Positions 32,950-38,114 of a stretch of 38,114 bases of DNA are shown here, piece by piece. A program made the position numbers and the translations under genes. This DNA comes from Hypsibius dujardini. Taxonomy: Eukaryota > Tardigrada > Eutardigrada > Parachela > Hypsibiidae. The DNA is taken from assembly GCA_001579985.1 (NCBI GenBank), contig LRSR01014878.1:1-38114 (forward strand), in the 5' to 3' direction. The notes below the pieces were generated by a model. That model was not told the DNA's origin and did no database searches. It was given only the letters and a program-made list of their open reading frames with translations. The stretch's first letter is position 1. Every line of letters starts with the position of its first letter.

Positions 32950-34560
32950 TTAATTTTCTATTTCGTCATCCATTGGTGTAGAAATAATGACGGATCTCTG
33001 AGCGACAACACGAACGGCGTTTTAATTCGTTTCAACCATCTGCCTCTGTCCGCATTCGGTGATCTCCGTTATCAACATGTACACGAGGGTCTTAATTTTG
33101 ATCATTTCTATGCGGCAATGAAATGTATTTTGCAAGCAGCATCTGAAGGTTTGAACACGATTGACTTTTCCGAAACCGTCGAAACGGTTTAAGAGCCAAC
33201 ATACTGTGAAAGGTGCTCTGTCGACACTTCAGAGTCAATGGCTGTTAACGAATTAAATTGAGGGCTAAAAAACACTTGCAAAACAAGTAATTAATCCATG
33301 AACATTCGGAAAAAAATGACAAGAGATTAATTTAATATTGATTTAATGGTCCTCCAGTACTCCAGTACAGGAGCAGCCATGATTTTGTTTCAATTTTGCT
33401 GGTGAAAAAGATCCCCCCCCCCCTACCGCAAAATCTGAATAAAACTAGTTAAAAGTGCCCTCGCAACGCCTGGAATTAATTCGATAGAGGGCAGTTGGGC
33501 GAATGGCCCTCCCCTCTCCGTTAAGCCTCTAGGAAGTTGTAACATTTCTACATAATTGCCCGTGACGTTTAACCCTCTGAGAACCAGCCAGCATACACTT
33601 GCTAGATTTGACGGTCACATTCGATTTTCAGCACGAGTTCTGGGTCTTTTCGTTTGCGGTTTTTTGCTTTGATATTTTTACCCCATATTTATTTAGATTC
33701 AAAAAACAAATTTTCAAAAAAACTTCTCAAAGGGGTAGGAACCTACTTAGCACCACCTTGCTAACACTTGGACCGCCCGAACAACATCCAGTCCCACGTG
33801 TCGACATTTTTTTTCTCAGTATCGAAAAAATAAGGGACTTGAAATTGGTTCTTAGTGCATCTAGTAAAACTGGTATTGCAGTATTCGAGTAAATACAAGC
33901 GGAGTTAAAAATTATCAACCATTAAGAAAAGGTTAGAACTCTGCCTAATGATTCGCTGCGCTACCACTGGTTGTAACCACTACGAATGACGTGTAACTGA
34001 CATTTCGTGACTGTGTAGTCACTTGTTTGACTGTTTTTAGTCCATTTTTTGTCAGCGGCGCCACGGTTCCCACTACCACTGAAACGGTTACATTTGATGG
34101 TTGTGGGGAATTTTCCTAACGATTCCGTTAGGATTTGCGAGGAATCATTCAGCACTTTCCCTTATCTAGCAAAGTTTTGCTAGACCCGGTTCTATCCGTA
34201 TACCCAAAACACCTGGTTACCGGAGAGTTAATGCAACCTCACTTACGATCGTTGAGTGCTCCACTCGGTAGCGTGTCTGATACATAATTATTTAAACAAT
34301 GTACGACGAATGCTTTTCTTGTGAAGCAGTGCATATATTGAACCCCCGTGTTTGATGGGCGCAATGACGATGCGGTCGCGCTTCGTTTAAGATTTTGTGT
34401 CGGACCGGTTTGCAACAGACATTGTTGTGATAATTCACAGGTTTGCTTCGTCAGGTTGCGCCCGCTTTATTCGCACATTATCACTCGGGCGAAATTGGCG
34501 ATAACATAGTCGTAATCATAATCGTATTCAGCGAGATTATTTACACATAAAATGTGGCAC
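32950..34560. other. intergenic, no gene recognised
   Basis: This covers the 3' flank of the MAM/CBM14 gene and the 5' flank of the first GST gene. It contains a run of 11 C at about 33413-33423, an AATAAA near 33438 that could serve as a distant polyadenylation signal, and R2 repeat copy 2. Open frames at 33599-33918 have no family resemblance. Confidence 0.5.
34064..34230 (-). repeat. dispersed repeat family R2, copy 2 (inverted)
   Basis: This is the reverse complement of 15671-15840, with the same near-palindromic CTAGCAAAACTTTGCTAG core. It shows that R2 is mobile or widely dispersed. Confidence 0.7.
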
Positions 34561-34576
34561 CGCTGTGAGACACGAA

Positions 34577-34612
34577 TATAAACGCCTTGAAAATCAAATG
34601 TAATTTTCAGTC
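34577..34612 (+). promoter_or_regulatory. TATA box and initiator of the first GST gene
   Basis: TATAAA at 34577-34582 is followed by TCAGTC at 34607-34612, which fits the arthropod-type initiator TCAGTY. The A of the initiator (34609) lies 32 bp after the TATA start, the expected spacing. Transcription would begin about 55 bp before the ATG at 34665, giving a short 5' UTR that excludes the upstream Met at 34587. Confidence 0.6.
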
Positions 34613-34664
34613 TTTCTTCGACTTCGAAATCAAAACAGGTTTCCCGAGCTCTTCGAGTAAGAAA

Positions 34665-35647
34665 ATGGCTCCCCACTTTAAGCTAGTGTATTTTGACGTG
34701 CCCGGCCGGGCTGAACTTACTCGTTGGATCTTCGCCTATGCTGGGAGAGAGTTTGAGGACTTCCGAGTTAACAGAGCAGACTGGCCGGCATTGAAGCCTA
34801 AAACACCCACCGGGAAATTGCCTTACCTCGAAGTGAATGGAAAACCCCTCCCGGAGAGCATTGCCATCGCACGGTTCGCCGCACGAGAAACTGGCTTAGC
34901 CGGCAAGGATAATTTTGAGTCTGCCCGAATCGGTAAGAAAACTCAACTGACACAATTTAAATAAAAAATGATAATAAAATAAAGTTCAATTAAGACGTCT
35001 GGGGGCTTGTCTGTTTTCAAAAGTTTCTTAGTTTTTTCACAGTACCGAAATAACATTTCAGTTAACAATTTAACTTGGAAAAACCAATAAAATTAACATT
35101 AAGCAATTAATTTTTCTAAAAATATTACTAGTGCGAAAAATTAGTGAGCTAAAATGAAAAATGTTCAAGTTTTTTTTACTGAAAAGATAAATGATTTTGG
35201 CAGTTTTTGCCATCTGTAGTCTAAAGCTTTCATTTTTTTCGGTGTTCTATTTATCCAAAGAACAATAGCAGAAGAGGCACAATTTTCTCTTGAATTTTAG
35301 ATGCCTTGATCGATTATCTCGGGGATGCCCAAAAGGGTCTGCAGGCGCTGCGAGCCGAGCCGGATGAGAAGAAAAAAGCCGCCCTGAAGGAGGAGTACAT
35401 CAAGGTGGGACTGCAGCCGTACTTACAGGGACTGGAGCGCCATCTGGCGGCAAACAACAACGGAGAGGGCTTTCTGTTTGGCAACGAGCCGACGTGGGCG
35501 GATTTTGCCTTGACTGTTTTCGTGGACAATCCGGCGTTCGACACCACGCTGCTGGATAACTATGCACTGCTGAATGCTCATCATAAACGTGTGCACGAGC
35601 TGAAGGCAATCAAGGAATGGCTGCAGAAACATTCCGCTAACGCTTGA
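34665..35647 (+). CDS. sigma-class glutathione S-transferase, two exons
   Basis: Exon 1, 34665-34932, and exon 2, 35301-35647, join at a phase-1 intron (ATCG/GTAAGA ... TTTTAG/AT) to give 204 residues, the usual length for sigma GSTs. The N-terminal thioredoxin-like half starts MAPHFKLVYFDVPGRAE; Tyr9 in the LVYF motif is the catalytic Tyr position. PTGKLPYLEVNGK carries the cis-Pro of the glutathione site, and PESIAIARFAAR matches the glutathione-binding E-S pair before the start of the helical half. Exon 2 encodes the all-helical half, with GFLFGNEPTWADFALTVF matching the conserved FGN.pTWADF block. The enzyme conjugates glutathione to electrophiles or lipid peroxides in the cytosol. I chose the Met at 34665 over an in-frame one 26 codons upstream because it matches family starts and follows the predicted transcription start. 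Confidence 0.92.
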
Positions 35648-37409
35648 ATTGTTTTTTGAAGGCTGTACCCTTCCAACAGCGTAATGCCCATCCCACCGTT
35701 ATTATGTAATATTTCATGCACTCCATTGGCATACTTTAACGTTTCACGCAAGACAATCTATGTCTTTAAACATACTTGATGCGACTAGTACTAAAAAGAG
35801 CAATGCCACTGGCTAGCGTTTCTGAAAGATTTTCGTTACTGTTGCTATTACTTCAGCATTACAAATTGGATGGTAAGAGAAATGAACAGCGACCTTACAA
35901 ACACTACAGTTTAGCACTACAGTTGATTGGCTTTCATAGGCCGGGCAGTTAGTTCGGGTCAAAAAACCGTGATGTTTGAACGTTTTTCAACTAAACGTAA
36001 AGGAACTCTATTAGATATATACACATACCATATTATTCTACACATGCATAAACCAACACGTAACACAAGACCAAAACTCCGACTGCCCAGTTGGCATCCG
36101 ACTTGGCCTCGCCTTAAGATGCCGAGAAAGGAAAAGAAAGAAAAAAAAGCTTTATGTTTGACCTAATTACGTGCGACGAACGGTGTTGTCCGTTCGTAAC
36201 TGAACGCGTAATAATTAGGATTAAAATACCGTTGCTTAATATCCATATAACTGTTGTGGAAATAACCATGTATTTTGTGAAAGACTTCGAGACGATGTTA
36301 GGTTGACTAAGGATGAGTTTCAAAGCAAAAATTCAGCATCAGAATCTTCTTTTTCAAACAATCCCGTATTTATGACAACTATAAAAATTTATTTCTTTGT
36401 TGTGGTAACAAGAACTTTTGCTTCTTGGATTTTTAAAGTTTGGAAACGACTGCCAGATTCCACTGTCCCTTAATTTCACTGTAAAAGACCCAATTTTCAA
36501 AGCACATTTTAAGTAACGTTTTTTTACCCTGTCCTGTCTAGAGTTTAACATAAAATGGATCGGCAATAGCTATTTGTTTTAGGAGCTCGAGGGGCGGAGC
36601 CACTGTATACTTGTGTGCTGTAGCATTCTTTAGCACTAGCAAAACGAAAATGCAGAAAAACCCTCTAGGTATTGTGTGGCACCGCCCCTGGACCTCGTAA
36701 AAAAGTTATGTTATTGCCCATTGTTTTTTTATTAAATTTTTCCTAAGTTAGCGTCAAAGAATGTTATTTTAAAATTGTGTCAAAAATTGGCTGTCGTACA
36801 ATGAAAGTCTGGGAAACCGAAATCAGCCAGTGTTTTCAAAACTTAAAACAAACCATAAACAACTATGGGACTAATTGAGCGAAACAACAGGGCGTTATTC
36901 TGAATTTCCGCTTTGAAACCCATCCCTGGTTAGTATAATTAAAAAAATAGGAATTCGTGAAATAAGGATAATAAATTGAAGCTTTTGGCTTCAGTTACAA
37001 TTAAAATTTACAATTTGTCTTTAATTTTATAGGAAGAAAATCGTTTCCAAGGTCGATGGAGGAAGTATTTCTATGTTGTACTCTATTCCGGTGTAGAAAA
37101 TGTGATGATAAGGTATACATGCATGAACTGCGTTTAGAGACGTTTTCATTGACTGAAATGTGCATGGATCGATAAACAAACAAGCCAATTGTGAAATAGA
37201 CTATTGCTTGTAAAGAACAAAACCTCCTCTAGCAGTGAGAGAATCCATGAAGCTCGTGAGTAACCTTGAAAGCAACCATGCAAGTGTATTTGTTAAAACG
37301 GGTGCACGTGCAAGGTCGATTAAAGTATTATCGATCGATTCTACTTCCGCAAATGGTAGTGCCCATATGGACGAGAGATCTTTTTCTGTTCCATCTTCAT
37401 GTCACGTGG
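35648..37409. other. intergenic between the two convergent GST genes, nothing recognised
   Basis: Both flanking genes end into this 1.8-kb stretch, so it should hold two 3' UTRs and polyadenylation sites. AT-rich; no clear AATAAA lies close to either stop. Open frames here are short and without family resemblance. Confidence 0.5.
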
Positions 37410-38114
37410 TCAGTTCTTGGTGTGCTTTTGGATCCACTCCTTGATGGGTTTCAGCCCAAGAACGCGCTCTTGGTGGGCCTTCAGCAGCTTATAATTGTCC
37501 AACAAAGACGAATCGAAGGCTGAGTTGCGGAGGAAAATAGTGACCGCAAAGTCAGCCCAAGTGGGCTTGCTACCCACGATGAATCCGTCTCCGTGCGGAT
37601 TCAACTGCAAGTAATGCTCGAGGACCTTCAAGTAGGCCTGCAGTTTAGTCTTGACAAAGTCTTCCTGCAATCCAATCTTCTTCTTTTCGTCTTTCTCGCT
37701 GTCGAGGGCGGAAAACGCTCTTGCAGCATCGTTGACATAATCCACCACCGCATCTGAAAAACATCGATATTTAAATAGCTTCAAGTTTATGAATAGGATG
37801 TTTCTATATGATTTAAGGTGTACCCATTCCGATTACGAAGAGCTAAAAGTTTTACTCACCAGCAAGGGCTGCTTCAAAGTTGTCTTTCCCAGCCAGGTTG
37901 GTCTGTCGAGCTACGTAGCGCGCAATGGTGATGCTCTCCGGGATGATCTTTCCATCGACGTCGAGGATCGGCAAAGTTCCGTGCGGAGTTGTGCCTTTCA
38001 AGGACGGCCAGTCGGAGCCCTGGATGCGAACGTCTTCGAATTCTTGTCCGGCAAACGCGAATGTCCATCGGATCAGTTCGGCGCGTCCGGGAGCGTCGAA
38101 GTAGGTCAGGCGAT
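37410..38114 (-). CDS. sigma-class glutathione S-transferase, N-terminus cut by window edge
   Basis: Exon 1 runs from the window edge at 38114 to 37860 and exon 2 from 37753 to 37410. The phase-1 intron (CTG/GTGAGT ... TTTTCAG/AT) sits at the same codon as in the plus-strand GST. The visible part starts RLTYFDAPGRAEL, with Tyr at the catalytic position; about six N-terminal residues are missing. TPHGTLPILDVDGK has the cis-Pro loop and PESITIARYVARQ the glutathione-binding E-S. Exon 2 has DGFIVGSKPTWADFAVTIF and ends KEWIQKHTKN. By eye the two GSTs are about half identical, so this is an older duplication than the receptor pair. The two genes are tail to tail. Role: cytosolic glutathione conjugation or peroxide detoxification. 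Confidence 0.92.

Noticed and set aside
1-38114. tRNA, rRNA and CRISPR arrays
   Set aside because: None was recognised on either strand by eye; an intronic hairpin at 10342-10399 lacks a tRNA cloverleaf.

Overview
This is a eukaryotic window. Genes are split by short introns with GT..AG ends, introns and intergenic DNA are AT-rich, and inverted-repeat elements are common. The protein families (a sigma-class glutathione S-transferase pair, a MAM-like/CBM14 secreted protein, a divergent rhodopsin-like GPCR, a GT10 fucosyltransferase, and an expanded natriuretic-peptide-receptor-like family) point to an ecdysozoan animal. I think a tardigrade is most likely, but that is an inference from family content; no species marker was seen.

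Layout, left to right. 1-698 (-): N-terminal part of an alpha-1,3-fucosyltransferase, cut by the window edge. 3005-4051 (-): single-exon orphan GPCR. 4280-7740: repeat-rich DNA with a fold-back element and an orphan copy of a block that otherwise lies upstream of the receptor genes. 7741-13048 (-), 17375-21299 (-) and 24507-27733 (-): three paralogous receptor genes, called C, A and B here. Each has eleven matched exons whose lengths and intron phases I could reconstruct by hand. Between C and A lie dispersed repeats and a decayed reverse-transcriptase fragment. A and B belong to a tandem duplication (17645-24256 and 24516-29776). 30546-32949 (+): six-exon secreted protein with a MAM-like region and a chitin-binding CBM14 domain, broken by an in-frame TAG. 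34665-35647 (+) and 37410-38114 (-): two sigma-class GST genes facing each other tail to tail, the second cut by the window edge.

Most notable is the receptor cluster. All three genes encode a signal peptide, a full ANF-receptor type ligand-binding ectodomain and one membrane span. None has a recognisable kinase-homology or guanylate-cyclase domain in the window. Each ends within a few to about 110 residues of the membrane, in a short, mostly basic tail. This is the layout of the vertebrate clearance receptor NPR-C rather than of receptor guanylate cyclases. The tandem duplication breaks exactly at the splice acceptor of A's tail exon, so B has lost that exon and is predicted to read through its last intron.

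All exon structures come from reading splice sites and frame; no transcript evidence was available. Exon lengths agree among the three receptor genes, and every gene model closes in frame, which is the main internal support.
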